From: Polytrichum commune
Taxonomy: Eukaryota; Streptophyta; Polytrichopsida; Polytrichales; Polytrichaceae
Assembly (NCBI GenBank): GCA_950295325.1
Contig: OX485805.1
Location: forward strand, 23,919,501 to 23,983,500
Length of the DNA: 64,000 nt
Direction of reading: 5' to 3'
Made by a program: the position numbers and the translations under genes. The notes beneath the pieces are model-generated. The model ran no database searches and was not told the DNA's origin. It worked only from the letters and a program-made list of their open reading frames with translations. Positions 35,931 to 48,301 of the stretch are shown here, in pieces. The stretch's first letter is position 1; the number at the start of each line of letters is the position of its first letter.

Positions 35931-38500
35931 GGCACCCAATCGATGTCAACTTGTCAGAAGGACAATACATGCAACTGTGAGAGAAGAAGTGTAATTTTGA
36001 CACCTTTAAAGTGCGATAATTCCTGGTAGAGAGTTGAGTAGCACGGCTAATTACATGTCTATTCTCGACATGATTAGAGCAAATTGTGTTAGTTGAGATA
36101 TCTTTCTGTCAATTCCCCAGGCATTGAGTAATTTTACCACTAGGGGAGATGTAGGTGAAATGTCCTTTCTGAGAGAGGAACACAACTCTCTCTTTCGTGT
36201 GAAGAATGTGGTGTGCACCGTGAAGTTGAGAATTGAGATAACTCAACAAAATTGAGAATCGGGCGGCGGAGTGAAGCTCGTGACCAAGTTTTGTGAGGTC
36301 CATCGTCTAAGTAACTATCTCAGAAGGCGACCATAATCTTTAATGTTGGGACCATAGTCTGTAGTGACGGCGAAAGGTCGGGAAGATTGAGGAGCTTGAT
36401 CACATGAGGTGAATCGTGTAGAAGAAGGGAGACACCATTGTCCCATAAAGCTTGGCAGAAGGCCTGAGAGCCAGCATAAAGGGAGTAAGGGCTAGATATG
36501 TCTTTGAGAACTTGATGCTTACTTGTGATTGTTACTAAGACTATGGCCCACTCTATGAGACTCGATACTTGGAATTGATTATTGGTTGTTGAGATTATGG
36601 CCAACACTCAAACCACTATGGACTTGGGGATTTAGACTCGATCGGTTTGCTTAGGGTCCGATACTAGTTTTCGTCACTTGTAACTAAATTTTTGTGAATT
36701 ACAACAACTAATTTTAAAATAATTAAGCCCAATATTGGCTAATTAATCTAGAAGAGGAAAAAAATATTGAATATAGAATTACCAGCTTTGATTAGATAAT
36801 CCGAAAGCTTGAGGGGTATAATGGAGATAAATTGTGAATGGATGCTAACTTGTGACATGGCCTATAGTTACTGGATACTTAAGGAAGAGACTATGGACTA
36901 AAACAAGGGGCCTTGGCCTTGGGTGTATGAGACTATTGCTCACTCAAACGGCTATGGTTGAGTTGTGACTCCCTGAATTGTAAAATCATAATAAGAGGGA
37001 TGATATTAGCAAGAGTGTGTTGTAAGGGAGTGACTAAGCAATTGTATGTACTACATTGAGTGACCTTGAATACCCAATCCTCAATCTAATAAGACCCAAA
37101 TCTTATCTAAGAAGATGTTTACCCTGGGATTGTCATACTAATTTCATTTCATAATCCTTGTAATCTATCAATCAACCTAATAGTGATACCTAGATGTAAG
37201 TCTGACACTCATTTAGTCTTCCTTGTGTGGTTTTCTTAATTGGAACCCAATCTCAAAAACTATCTATAGAGAGCAACTAAGTTTGGGCAAGAACGTGATG
37301 CCACATTAGTGTCACTTTTCCATGCCTTGGACTCATATCCTACTGTACACTCTTTGGTGTCCGGATTGCTACTCTTGACCAATAAGATCGCTTGATTTTA
37401 AAATTTCTTTGGTCTCGGACCCTAATGTAAACCCACCCTAACTTAAAGTATGCAAGACTTAATTGAACACTAATCTTATGCATATTCCTATAGTGAGTGA
37501 TATATGACAAGCATTGTAGATAAGAATGGAAATGTGTATATATATATATATATATATATGACACTTAAGTTCAGTATATATTTGAACAAAAACATATAAA
37601 TACTTGTGGTAGATTCTATGCAATTGGTAAGCTTTAACCATAGGTTCTAGAATCTAACTTTGTCATGGGTTCTAAAATCACCTTTTGATCTTCGTCATAT
37701 TACTTTGGTTGCTCAAGCCTTACAAAGTCTTGATTGTAGATACCAATATGAGGACATATAACTATACATAACTACACATAACAACATAAGCTTGCTAGAT
37801 AACTTGCCACTCATACTTTATATCATACCTGAACCCCCTTCGAAGTGTCATGTTTATTCCATAGTGAAATATAGTAGTTTATGTCTTCAGTATGGTAGAA
37901 TTTCAAGGATTTTATTTTAAGGAAAGAATAAAAATAAAAAGACGAAATCGTTGCCTTAATTGAACATGAATCTTTGCCCACATAATAACAAAAAAACACT
38001 CTTCTCTAGGAAGAGTGTTATAGTACTCCTTGTAAACTTCAACGATCGCAATTTCCTTTCCTTAAGCCATGTGCCAAAAAAACTTAAGTGTTGTGGATCT
38101 TTATTTTAAGAAAGTAGTAGGGTAGGGCTTTATGCACATTTTTGATTTGGGAACCTACCACTATTACCCAAGGTGAAAATGCATGCAATTTTATTATAGT
38201 ATATGGGTTTTTTTTGAACAATTTGACCCCAAATTAGTCTAGAGGGATTCACTTGAGATGAATAAAGTACAAACACTACGGAGATCATGTTTTTACCATA
38301 CCTCTTTTAGGCTTTACCTCTTGTGGGTACTAAACTCAAAGAGGTGGGTGTCTAGAATCTAGCCCACATTGCATAGAATCCCTTATCACAAGAAATTTTT
38401 ACACTAAAATCAGTTTTAAAAGCGATTGGTTCACTCGGAATACCAGCTTCTTTTGCTCCGCATCAATAAATATCACTTATTATATAGAAATCATTATATT
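35931..38500. other. Intergenic, unassigned reading frames
   Basis: Two consecutive - strand frames (36607-36320 and 36303-36109) look like pieces of one decayed coding unit, but I recognise no domain. A TA microsatellite lies at about 37538-37559. Nothing else bounded. Confidence 0.4.
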
Positions 38501-39640
38501 TGTTAGGAAGTGCAGTGTCACGCATGTCAAATAAGATTTTAAATTGTAAGTTGTTGAAGGATCGGACATCGTAGGAAACACTTTGGTGTGTGTCTCTTTT
38601 ATTCTATAACATTTGATATTATTTCAGGTTTCAAGATGCACATGCTCATGTTCTTTTGTGGTTGCTCAAACGTTATCAAATATTTATTGAAAAAATGATT
38701 GCTATGCATATTTTGTATTAGAAGTGGACCAACGTTTAAATACAATTCTCCAAGCGGTGTTATTTTGTGTGTCGTGCCATCCCAACTTAAGAAAGGATGC
38801 CCCAATTTCAGTAAGCTTGTCCCAAGCAGTTGACCAATTGAGAAGCCTCAATTTCTTGATTGAATGTGCAAACCAATGTCCATAAGTGACAACAAGTGGA
38901 CCTATAGAGGGTGCGTCGATACAATGGAGTTTAAGTATGATGGTGAGTGATATACAACATATGGGGCATTTGCAGGTTTAGTTTGGTTAGTGTAATATTC
39001 ATGCACAAGTGCATTGCGTCTTCTTTTGCGTTGGTAGTGTATTCTGCCAAATACACGTTAGCAAGTCTACTTTATTGTATAACGTGTATTTGGCAGAATA
39101 CACTACCAACGCAAAAGAATATGTAATGCACTTGTGCATGAATATTACACAAACCAAACTAAACCCACAAATGCCCCATATGTTGTATATCACTCACCAT
39201 CGTACTCAAACTCCATTGTATTCACACACCCTCTACATGTCCACTTGTTGTCACTTATGGACATTGGTTTGCACATTCAATCAAGAAATTGGGGCTTCTC
39301 AATTGGTTAACTACTTAGGACAAGCTTACTAAAATTGGGACATCCTTTGTTAAGTTTGGATGGCACGACACACAAAACTACAACGTTTGGAGAATTGTCT
39401 TTAAATGTTGGTGTACTTCTAATACAAAATATGCATAGCAATCCTTTGCTCAATAAATATTTGATAATGTTTGAGCAACCACAAAAGAACACGAGCATGT
39501 GCATCTCGACACTTGAAATAATATCAAAATGTTATAGAATAAAAGAGACACACACTAAAATGTTTCCTACGATGTCCGTTCCTTCAACAATTTACAATTT
39601 AAAATCTTATTTGACATGCGTGACACTGCACTTCATAACA
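38501..39640. mobile_element. Giant foldback, 560-bp arms, 19-bp loop
   Basis: The left arm (38501-39060) is the reverse complement of the right arm (39080-39640) at roughly 92% identity by eye, separated by only 19 bp. Outer ends share GAAGTGCAGTGTCACGCATG; inner ends share GCCAAATACACGTTA. A 65-codon frame stays open in both arms (GTTHK, LNVG, LLIQNMHSN, FEQPQKN motifs) but is not a recognised protein. It could be a foldback transposon or a locus making long double-stranded RNA. No target duplication is certain. Confidence 0.85.
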
Positions 39641-42600
39641 GACTTGAAGGTGTGAGCTACCAATGAACATGGGGAATGTAAGACGACATGGCCGCCTCAG
39701 AGGGCACCAATTCTGGACGGCACTTCAAACCTCCTCTTTGAAATCCATGACTACCATAATATACTTCATCATTTGCTTCTTGTTGCAATTATGGATATAT
39801 TACAAAAGATATTAAAAATACCACAAATGATATGCCACGAACCCTTCAAAAACAATAATAACTTTTACACAAAAGAAAAAGGTTGTGAACTTACAATGTA
39901 AACTAGCTTCACAACCTAATAACGACATTGTGATTCGTTAAACTATCCAATTTGTTATAGAAAAGTGAACAAATGTTAAATCTCATTCCTCGATCTATTT
40001 TTATGGTAGAATTAGACTTTAACTTTTTAAATTCAAAAGTAAAAAATCCTTTCATTCATGATTCTACTTTTGGTTCTATTTTGAATAGTGTAGTTCTACT
40101 ACTACTCACTATGAGTATTTTGATCTTCTTTCATCATTTACTAGTGAATGTTGGATATCCATCTTCTCGGAGCACTTCACCTTAAGTCCTGCGAATCATT
40201 TTAATATAGATTTGCATCAAATTGATAACTTTCACACAATTTAGTGTTGAATTAGATTTATACATGATAATTTCAACCTATTAAAAAATGTCAATGTCTT
40301 CAATGAAACATGATCTTGGTTTCATGAGGCTTCATTATCAAAATAAAGTCTTCATTCAATCAAGAATCTTATAAAAGATCTGCAATTGTTGTGAGACAAC
40401 TTGCAATATCTTTTATTTTTTGTAATTATTCAATCATGATTTTCATAATAATATATGTATCCTTCCAAAGTTTATTAAAGGGCAAGCTTGACATAATGTG
40501 GCATTACGTGAATTGGACAGGTTAGAAATTCTTCTCCGATTTAAGTAATCTCCTATAGTGCTTTGTCCTTAGTTTGGGATATCAATATGGACTTAAAATA
40601 TGCTAAGAATTTTTTATTATTATAGCCGTTGTCAAAAGAATAATACTACAATCTCAAATGTCAAGCAATACTTGAAAATTTGAGGTGAAGAGAAGAAATA
40701 AGAGGTGGGATAAGACAAGGGATGTTACTACGACCTAGGCTTAACAATTGTTGATTCATAAAAAAAAGTACCCTCAAGTTCTAGATAGTCATAATAATTA
40801 TACTACATATATTTTCAGATTAATATGATAATATCTAACGGGTGGAGGCCTTACCATTCCTAAACTTGTTGTTTTTGGGCCCCATTTTTTTCATTCATAA
40901 TTTTTTTCTCTTCAAGTTTGTCATATTTTTTTTACTCTTTCATTATGTAGCCTTCAAAATTTTATCTTTGATGATTTCTAGTTTTTTTAGCCTTCGGATC
41001 CAATTTGGATCTTGGTTGAAGGAGTTAATTGTTGTTCCCCCCCCCCTCACCAAGGTGGCCATAGATGGTTCAGTAGTTAGTGTTTCGGCTCTCCATTATG
41101 ATTTCTTGCATGGTCATAGCCATCCATTTTATTGCTTCAAAAATTTGGCATTAGATGGGGTAAGAATTTATTTGACTTTAAAATGATACAATATATTGAA
41201 ACACTAGTTAAATTTATGGTTATAATAATATTGATCAAAACAAATAAATGGTCCTCCTATTTGAGCTTATAACACTCTAGGTTTTTTTTAGCATGATGAG
41301 ATGGCTCTTTTGGACTTTAACGCATTTGATTCAATTTGTTGAATAAACCAAGCTAGATCATTGTCTCGTATGGATTGTGCTTCAAGATCTTCAACTTGAA
41401 AATTTGAGGTTTTGTGTCAAATGAATGAAAATTTGTCTCTTCTTCTTTAGTGGGCATGACATTGTAATGAAATTTGATATTTTACATGTTGTTATCCTTG
41501 TTGTTTGAAATTTTTGATAGATCTTTTAATAGACTCTAAAGATGTGAAGGCATACATATTTCCCAATCCAATGCAATTTCATGTAGAAGGTGAAAGGACC
41601 CACGTCATTGCTAGGGTGTTATGTCATATTAGCAAGTTTAAAATTTTAAAATAAAATAAAATAAAAATTATTATTATTATTACAAGGCCAAAAAAATCCC
41701 ACATATGTAAAGAATGGTTACAAGATCATGGGTTTCATGATTGAAAAAACTCACAATAGATATCCAAATAATACTTCAATTAGGTCCTGAGATAAAATTC
41801 TCATAAATTGTTTTTAAAAAATTACTTAGAAAATGCACAGTTTTGCACAAGTTTTTAGATGAATATGTAATCTTGATTAGCATATCTGTAAAAGCCAATC
41901 TTGTGCATTTAATCAAGGTCATAAAAAATATTGCAACAAATTTTGACTCAATTGAAAAACCTATATGTTGGTCCTCGGTAAAAATGCTTTAACCTTCAAT
42001 ACAAAACTTGGAAGGGATTTCCATATAAGGTCGTCAACAAGAATTTTAGATTAGTAAAGAGCAAGGTCATAACCATAATCCATGTGATCAATTTTATATA
42101 AACACATAGGATAATTGGTGTGAACAAATATTTTCTCTCAAGCTACAAAGCTTACTTAAAAAGAATTGCGCATTGAAATCATGTTTACTTTTCATATGTT
42201 TTTTCTATGATTAATGGAGAATAGATAAGCTTCAAACAATATGATTTTTTTCAAATAAAATAGATACACACCATTTTATCTTTAGGAGAGATTCATACCT
42301 ACCTTATAAAGAGCCCTGGAAATACCTAAAATTGAAGATGCCTTCTCCAGTTGCAAATCATCTAGTCAAGAGGATTAAAAAGAACCACCATGTTTGAGAC
42401 TTAGCAAGCTCAGAGACTTAAGACTACACACAAATCTACATGGAGTCCTACATGGCAACAAATAGACAATGATTCATGGTCTACTAAAATTTGTTGTTAG
42501 GGCTTACCTCAAAGAGGTAAAGCCAGATGCGATATCCACTAGACCATGGCTTATAAATAAAGTGTTATTGGTTCCTAAAAATATTTAATTGTCTTGGTGG

Positions 42601-42844
42601 GATTTCAAACTCCATAACTCCAGATTTTTGCCAAACATCTCTAAAGAGGGAGCTTGGACTACACCACCTAAATGTCTAATTTGTGATCTGATTGTTTGGT
42701 AGATAGTGATAGTGTATTGTCTTACAAGGTGGTTGTTCTTAACACCCAAACAAAATAACTTGGGAAGAGGGTTTGATGAAGATTTCATATCTTCCAGTAT
42801 AAAGAGACCACCCAATTAGTACAAGCATGCTAAAAGCGTTTGAG
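39641..42844. other. Intergenic, AT-rich
   Basis: No recognised gene. At 42425-42545 there is a reverse fragment related to the central part of family B (CATGGAGTCCTACATGGCA). The frame at 40842-41186 is rich in Phe/Leu because of T-rich DNA and is not credible as a gene. Confidence 0.5.
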
Positions 42845-43180
42845 ATATATGGGTGTTTTTCAGTTTGTATTTCATGCTCTCCAACTTCTACCGATTAGAT
42901 ATACACAACAAAATATGTGTTGCATTAGCAAATCTACAATGAAGCATCAACAAAAATTGGATTGAAAATTAGACTCCTTGTGATTTAGTTATGGATATTG
43001 GAAGTACGTGGTTGTTGATTCCTTAATTGAATACATTAGTCCTCCCATGGTGCTCACCATTGAGCATGGAGTAGTTGATAAAAATTGAAGACATTGTCCA
43101 ATCTCTTTTGAAACATGTGTCTTAATGATGTTTGTTCTTTGACCCTCACCGAACCACACTCCAATCAAATCTAGATGCCC
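42845..43180 (-). repeat. Dispersed repeat family A, copy 5
   Basis: Reverse-strand copy. On this strand it reads CAAATCTACAATGAAGCATC, then GACATTGTCCAATCTCTTTT and GACCCTCACCGAACCACA, parallel to copy 2 at 900-1215. Confidence 0.6.
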
Positions 43181-43590
43181 AATTTAAAAAGGTAACCCAT
43201 TAACACCCACACACCTTATACAAGCATTTGCCAATAATTTGTGTGTAATTTACAAGGGAGAGATGTTACCCTCCTTAAACTGCTTGTGTATAGTCAATTC
43301 ATCCATGCACAGAAGTCATGAAGCTTCATTTTCCAACACCTAGTTATAACTTCATTTTCCAACACCTAGTTCCTCCATCTTCTTTACCTTCGCCTATAAA
43401 TGGTTTGGTTGTTAGGTTCTTCAACCTTCAGAAGCTCCAACAACATTTCATCAAAAGTGGCTTCCTGCTGTTACGGTGCCATTTAAAAAATGGAGACAAA
43501 AATAGATTATGTAGATTGTGGAAAATGCAAAACTGTGGGCAGATTTAAGCATTTGCTTATCAAGATATTGACTTGGGTCATCTTATCAAC

Positions 43591-43734
43591 AAACTCCAAA
43601 TCTGGAAGAGCTGAAGTATGGCATAACTTTTATCTCTTCCAAAATTTCCATGCGCATGCTAAATCTGCTCAAGGTACTTTTGTAGGAGAGAAATCTATCC
43701 CATACTGCATAGAACTCTTCCAGATTTGGAGTTT
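43591..43734. ncRNA. Candidate small-RNA hairpin
   Basis: A 20-nt arm at 43591-43610 (AAACTCCAAATCTGGAAGAG) is perfectly complementary to 43715-43734. Inside it a second helix pairs GAAGTATGGCATA with its partner near 43698-43710 with two mismatches. Total length is 144 nt with a loop of about 70 nt, in the range of plant miRNA precursors. The mature strand and transcription are unknown, and I recognise no known miRNA family. It lies 0.4 kb beyond the L29 stop codon. Confidence 0.35.
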
Positions 43735-44135
43735 CCTGGTAAGTCATTTTCTTTCTCACTCATTTAAAAGATTGCACGTTGCCGGTTTCTGCAAGGAAAA
43801 AGAGGAGCCCCTGACAAAGATAGTCATTGGAGATTGATCAGGCATGTGACAGTAGGCCAAAAATCCTTGAAATAGAACAGCACATGCAGTCACCTGGTAT
43901 ACATCCAAAATGAACTCCACTTAGTGTAGAGGGTTCACGCTGAGAAAGTCTCTTGTGTGGAAAATCTGGATAGAATAAAGGAGTCCTGTATAGCAAAAAG
44001 ACACAGAATTTTCGGCAAATTTCACCTGGATTGCGAGAGACGCCTGGGCAATGTGTGGAGCACCAACTTTATCACTGTTGTAAAATGAGTGTCAGACTAC
44101 ACAGAAAGAATACTAAAAGGATTGAAAGAAAGAGT

Positions 44136-46023
44136 CTACTTCTTTTCTTGCTCGGCCAATGAGGCAGCATATGATGGAGGTGGTCTAGTGACAATGCTGC
44201 GCTTCCATTGTCGGTCAAGTTTCCTGGATTCCCTAAGAGTCACGCCCCTCTCAAGTTCCCGTTCACGTCGGATAGTCAGCATCCTTGCAATCTGCCAATG
44301 CCAGCAAACAATTGACTCTTTAGAAACAGCTGCTAGGTGAACAATCAGTTCATGACGAGGTCTCAGTTCTTGCCGACCTTGTCCAGAATAAGAAAGATGA
44401 CTCCGATGTTGCCACCAGTGTGGATTATTGTGTTGCTTCATCTTTGAGTTGGTCTAAGTCTATACATAAACCCAGAACATGCATCAAGAGAATTAGAGTG
44501 CCCCCCCCCCCCCGGAACATTTTTTCAAAGGTGAACACCTTGAACAGGTGCAAGCTATCTTCCCACGTGGTTTGTTGAAGTTACCTGGTTCACCCGTATA
44601 CCCCCACTATGGGTGGACCATAGGTGGTAGGGTGCAACACAAATTAAGTGATAGAGAGGTTACCCATCCAAATACTATTCTGGCCTTCGGCAGCTTAATC
44701 TCAGAGTTCCCATGGGATGCCTAAGGCTTTGGAATTAAGCCATCCTTTACCATATCCAGTAACTCAAACATGCATTCATCTATGACAACATATGCCCCAG
44801 ACAACACCAATTACAAACAAACAAGAATTCAGTGGCTTAACCTCAGAGTTCCCATTGGGATCCAGGTTTAGGCCTTGGATTTAAGCCACCCTCTACCATA
44901 TCCAGCAACTCAAACACACATTCATCTATAACGACATATGCTCCAGAAAACACCAACTGAAAGAAACAAGATTTCAGCAGCTTAACCTTGGAGGTCCCAT
45001 GGGATCAGGGTTAAAGCCTTGGGTTTAAGCCACCCTTTATCATATCCAGTAACTCAAACAGGCATTCATCTATGACGACATATGCTCCAGACAACACCAA
45101 TTTGGAATTCACACGGGATCCGGGTAAAGCCCTTAGGTTTAAGCCACCCTATACCACATCCAGTATCTCGAACAGGCTTTCATTCAACTATGAAGACATG
45201 TGCTCCAGACATCAACACCAATTGAATTCCAGAAACAAGAATTCATCAGCAATAAGGAGAAGCAAGAACCAACCTGTTTGCGGATGCGGCGAAACTCGCT
45301 GCTCTTGTACTCCTGTCGAGTAGCCTGCTTAGACCGAAGCAAGAAGAGCTCTCCCTTCAAATCCACCACAGTCTGATTGATGTCCTCGTCGCTCATCTTC
45401 CTAATACCTACCAGCTCCTCCTCCCGCTTCGCCATCGATACAACCTTCAAAGAAGGTGCTCCTGAGACTGTCTGTGCCTCAGGCATAGCGACGGACCGCA
45501 TGCGTACACTGCCATTGTTCGAACTGCTCACGCTTCCCAACCTCTCTGGCTACAAAACCAAACCAAAAAAAATAGGTTAAACAAACACACACGCACACAC
45601 ACACACTCCCTCGCCATTCAAGCACCCATAGCATCATTCCACTTCCACCATCCCTAAATTCACCAATGCAGTCATTCCTTACAAAAAAAAACGCAAGCTT
45701 GTAACCCTAATGCGAGTCCTTCCTGAGGTAAAGGATAAGGTTAGATAGAATCTAAATTCTGATCATTAGATACAGAAAAATGACAAAATCATTCAGGTAC
45801 TTCCTTAGCTAGTGATAGAGCTGCGAGAACCGGAGATAGTTGGTGGAACATGTGATAATGTTGAAGTCACATTGCTTGGTGACGAAAAATCGTACAGTGT
45901 GCAGAGTGATTTTGTTGTTTTGGAATTGCAAGAGGGGAGAGGGACAGAGGGAGGTTCAGGTTGGTTGCTTACCAGCTTGAGGGAGGTGGCGAGGGAGGAG
46001 AGGTTGAAGGCCAGGGACGCCAT
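44136..46023 (-). CDS. RPL29: Plastid ribosomal protein L29 (uL29c), nuclear-encoded, three exons
   Basis: Exons, in transcription order: 46023-45973, 45549-45274 and 44291-44136. GT-AG introns are 423 and 982 bp; all junctions are phase 0; the product is 160 residues. Residues 1-55 are Ser/Ala/Val-rich with few acids, a chloroplast transit peptide; the mature part starts near MAKREEEL (about 56). The L29 core shows DLKGELFLLRSKQATRQEYK, SSEFRRIRKQIARMLTIRRE and the plant plastid extension SRKLDRQWKRSIVTRPPPS. Its role is binding 23S rRNA near the tunnel exit of the plastid large subunit. The bacterial protein is about 65 residues; the longer C-terminal extension is normal for plants. The neighbouring eIF3m fragment upstream is unrelated in function. 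Confidence 0.95.
44690..45230 (+). repeat. Tandem repeat in L29 intron 2, four diverged units
   Basis: Landmark CATATCCAG(T/C)AACTCAAAC recurs near 44751, 44897, 45041 and 45155 (spacing 146, 144 and about 114 bp), each with TTTAAGCCACCC before it and CATATGCTCCAGA after it. It lies wholly inside the intron, between 44292 and 45273. Confidence 0.75.
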
Positions 46024-46085
46024 GGTCGCGGAGGCTGTCTGTCCTGTGCAAGATGCGAAGAGTTCCTGAAGCTGAGAGAAGTCTG

Positions 46086-46086
<1 letters not shown>

Positions 46087-46135
<49 letters not shown>

Positions 46136-46137
46136 CA
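46087..46137 (-). promoter_or_regulatory. CT microsatellite in the L29 leader or promoter
   Basis: On the gene's strand this is a CT repeat of about 20 dinucleotides preceded by a C run, 64-114 bp upstream of the ATG. CT-rich tracts near the transcription start are common in plant genes for photosynthesis and plastid proteins. A regulatory role here is an inference. Confidence 0.45.
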
Positions 46138-46606
46138 GTGGATAAGGCTGCAACGGGTCGCCCGGAGGGGCCCAGCTTCCGCCCGGCGAAACGGCGGGTG
46201 GGACGACAGTCCTATTCACACCAGTTAAAGGGATGATGAATAAACCAAGTTGGAGAGAGGGAATTGCTGTAAAGGGGCGTATTTCTCATCCATTCAACAT
46301 AAAAACTCGACCCCCTTATAGTTTGTTACCAATTCATCTCAATTAACCTTAGAGTATACTAATTTGGGATCTTTAAAACTAATTCCGATGCCGAATCAAC
46401 TTTAAAGAATAACATGTGGGTTGCATGCTATTTCAGGGATTCTATGTTGGATGAATGAGGGGTACACTCGTCCACGATAATTCCCTCTGTCCAACAAAGT
46501 TTTGAGTTTTGTGATATGATTTTGACCTAATGTAGTTTTTATGGGTAAAGAGGCACCTCAAACGCGCATATCAACTAAGTATCAAGCATTTGATAGGCAG
46601 TGCACT

Positions 46607-46932
46607 CTAACCTCCCTAATATCATGCCTGTGGCAACTAAAGTGCACGTGATATTAAGGAGGTTTGTAGTGGTAACATGGATGCATGATAATAAAGAATT
46701 AGTGTAGTATGTGACATTATGGAATAACACAAAGTCAACATTGTAATAATAGCAATGATAACAACATGATGCATGTGAACATGTGGTTTGAATTTCTTTG
46801 GTGGATTTATTTTTTTGATGTCAAAACTTGTGATATATGGGAGGGAAATTTAGACTGAGCACATCAGTTCCCTAGGGTTTTGGGATATAAGAGAGGGAGT
46901 GGCATTACAGAGTGTGACATCACGGAGGTTAT
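46607..46932. mobile_element. TIR element family D, copy 3
   Basis: Left end CTAACCTCCCTAATATCA, right end TGACATCACGGAGGTTAT, imperfect inverses. The interior shares AAGTGCACGTGATATTAAGG and GAATTAGTGTAG with copy 2. Its last 85 bp also occur at 55642-55726 as part of the duplicated eIF3m 3' region. 46024-46606 otherwise holds only the L29 upstream region. Confidence 0.6.
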
Positions 46933-48075
46933 GATGTATTGAAGGCATTTATGAAATGCCCAAGAATACAAGCTAAACATTTTTTTGGAAGGTAAGTTTC
47001 TGTTATTTACCATAGTTCTCAACTTGGAGTTCAGAGTTTGCATTTCCTTGGATCAGCATCTGGAATGTGAGATTTTAGCAACAATCTGTAGATTTTTCTG
47101 ATTCTCCATGTTGCTATATTTTTCTAAGTGTCGTGATGCAAGGTCCAAGAGTTCACACTCTTAGAAAATTTTCCAAAAATCTTTCATAAGAGATTCCAAT
47201 GGAGATTATGAGCTTTCAACATCATGTAATTCAGAGTCAACAAATCTTTCATAAGAGATTCCAATGGAGATTATTGATCAAAGTCAAGGTTACTTTACAA
47301 TCTAAAGTGGTTATGCATCCCCTGTGGTTTAAGTAATCGAGATTAGTAGGTACACTGTAGTTTTGTAAAAGATTTATACAAGGTTCAAATAAATTAGTTC
47401 AATTGGTGTTTCTTCTTCGAATCACCTTTAGGACTCATCAAAGTTCACTCAAAGAGGCCCACCTAGACTGACCCAACACCTGAACACCATAATCGTTCAA
47501 GCATACCTACCAATGAATTACATTAACTACAATGTTATTCCATAATCCACTGTTAAGGGTTTACATAGGTGTGCCAGGCCATTCTCTACCATGGACCACA
47601 ACCGGTCCTTGTGTATTCCAAATGCAAGAATCCCTTGGGCATCATACTGTACAAACATAGTCATGAATTTGTACAGGCTATCAGGTTTCAGAAAAGCCAC
47701 ATTGCACCTCATCTGTATGACCGAAATGAAAAAAAACTGCAAATGTTGAAGGAAGTAAATGAAAACAACTAAAAGATTGACAAGGCAGTGAAATTCCATC
47801 CATTGTTGTGAAGAAACTGGTTACAAAGACCCATGACCATCTCCACCAATAGTGCTGACAAAATTGTATTAATCTAGCTTCACAAACAAGTATGTGTGTC
47901 AAATAACACTACAAATAGTATGTAGGGTCTTCAACTCCTATTCTGATGCAAACCACGACCGTTGTGCTGAGAATACAAGCAGAGGAGGGACATAGATTAA
48001 TGGATTGTTGCTTGAAGTCCTTGTGGGATCCCACCTTGTTGTGCCTTTGCAGTAGCAATGATTATTGAAACATTG
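46848..48075 (-). pseudogene. Duplicated 3' end of eIF3m (partial exon 10 and downstream)
   Basis: Matches 55642-56853 at high identity by eye (mid to high 90s). The part at 47997-48075 equals the last 79 coding bases of eIF3m exon 10, including the stop codon. The match ends abruptly inside the exon, so no splice acceptor or upstream exon is present and the fragment cannot make the protein. The rest is the gene's 3' flank plus 85 bp of a family D element. A local extra copy of TTTCATAAGAGATTCCAATG (47190-47265) distinguishes it from the gene. Confidence 0.85.
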
Positions 48076-48301
48076 GTAATTGTTTATTTATGAGTTGAAC
48101 ACTCATGCAACATATGCAATCCTTTCAAAGCAATTTTTAAAAACAAACTCGTATATTTTAAAATTAACAAAAAAAACTCTTGTATCAAAAGGATGCAATT
48201 CTTTTCCTCTCTATATGGCTAAGGAAATCTTTCCACACAAAAAAAGTAAAATCCACAAATATGCATTTTCTATAAATTTATGAATAGAACTCTATCAAAT
48301 A

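Noticed and set aside
36109..36607. Two adjacent - strand frames as a retrotransposon or gene fragment
   Set aside because: No protease, reverse transcriptase or integrase motif is visible, and the frames are interrupted.
47527..47902. Frames in the duplicated eIF3m 3' region
   Set aside because: The region is untranslated flank of eIF3m; the frames are not kept between the two copies.
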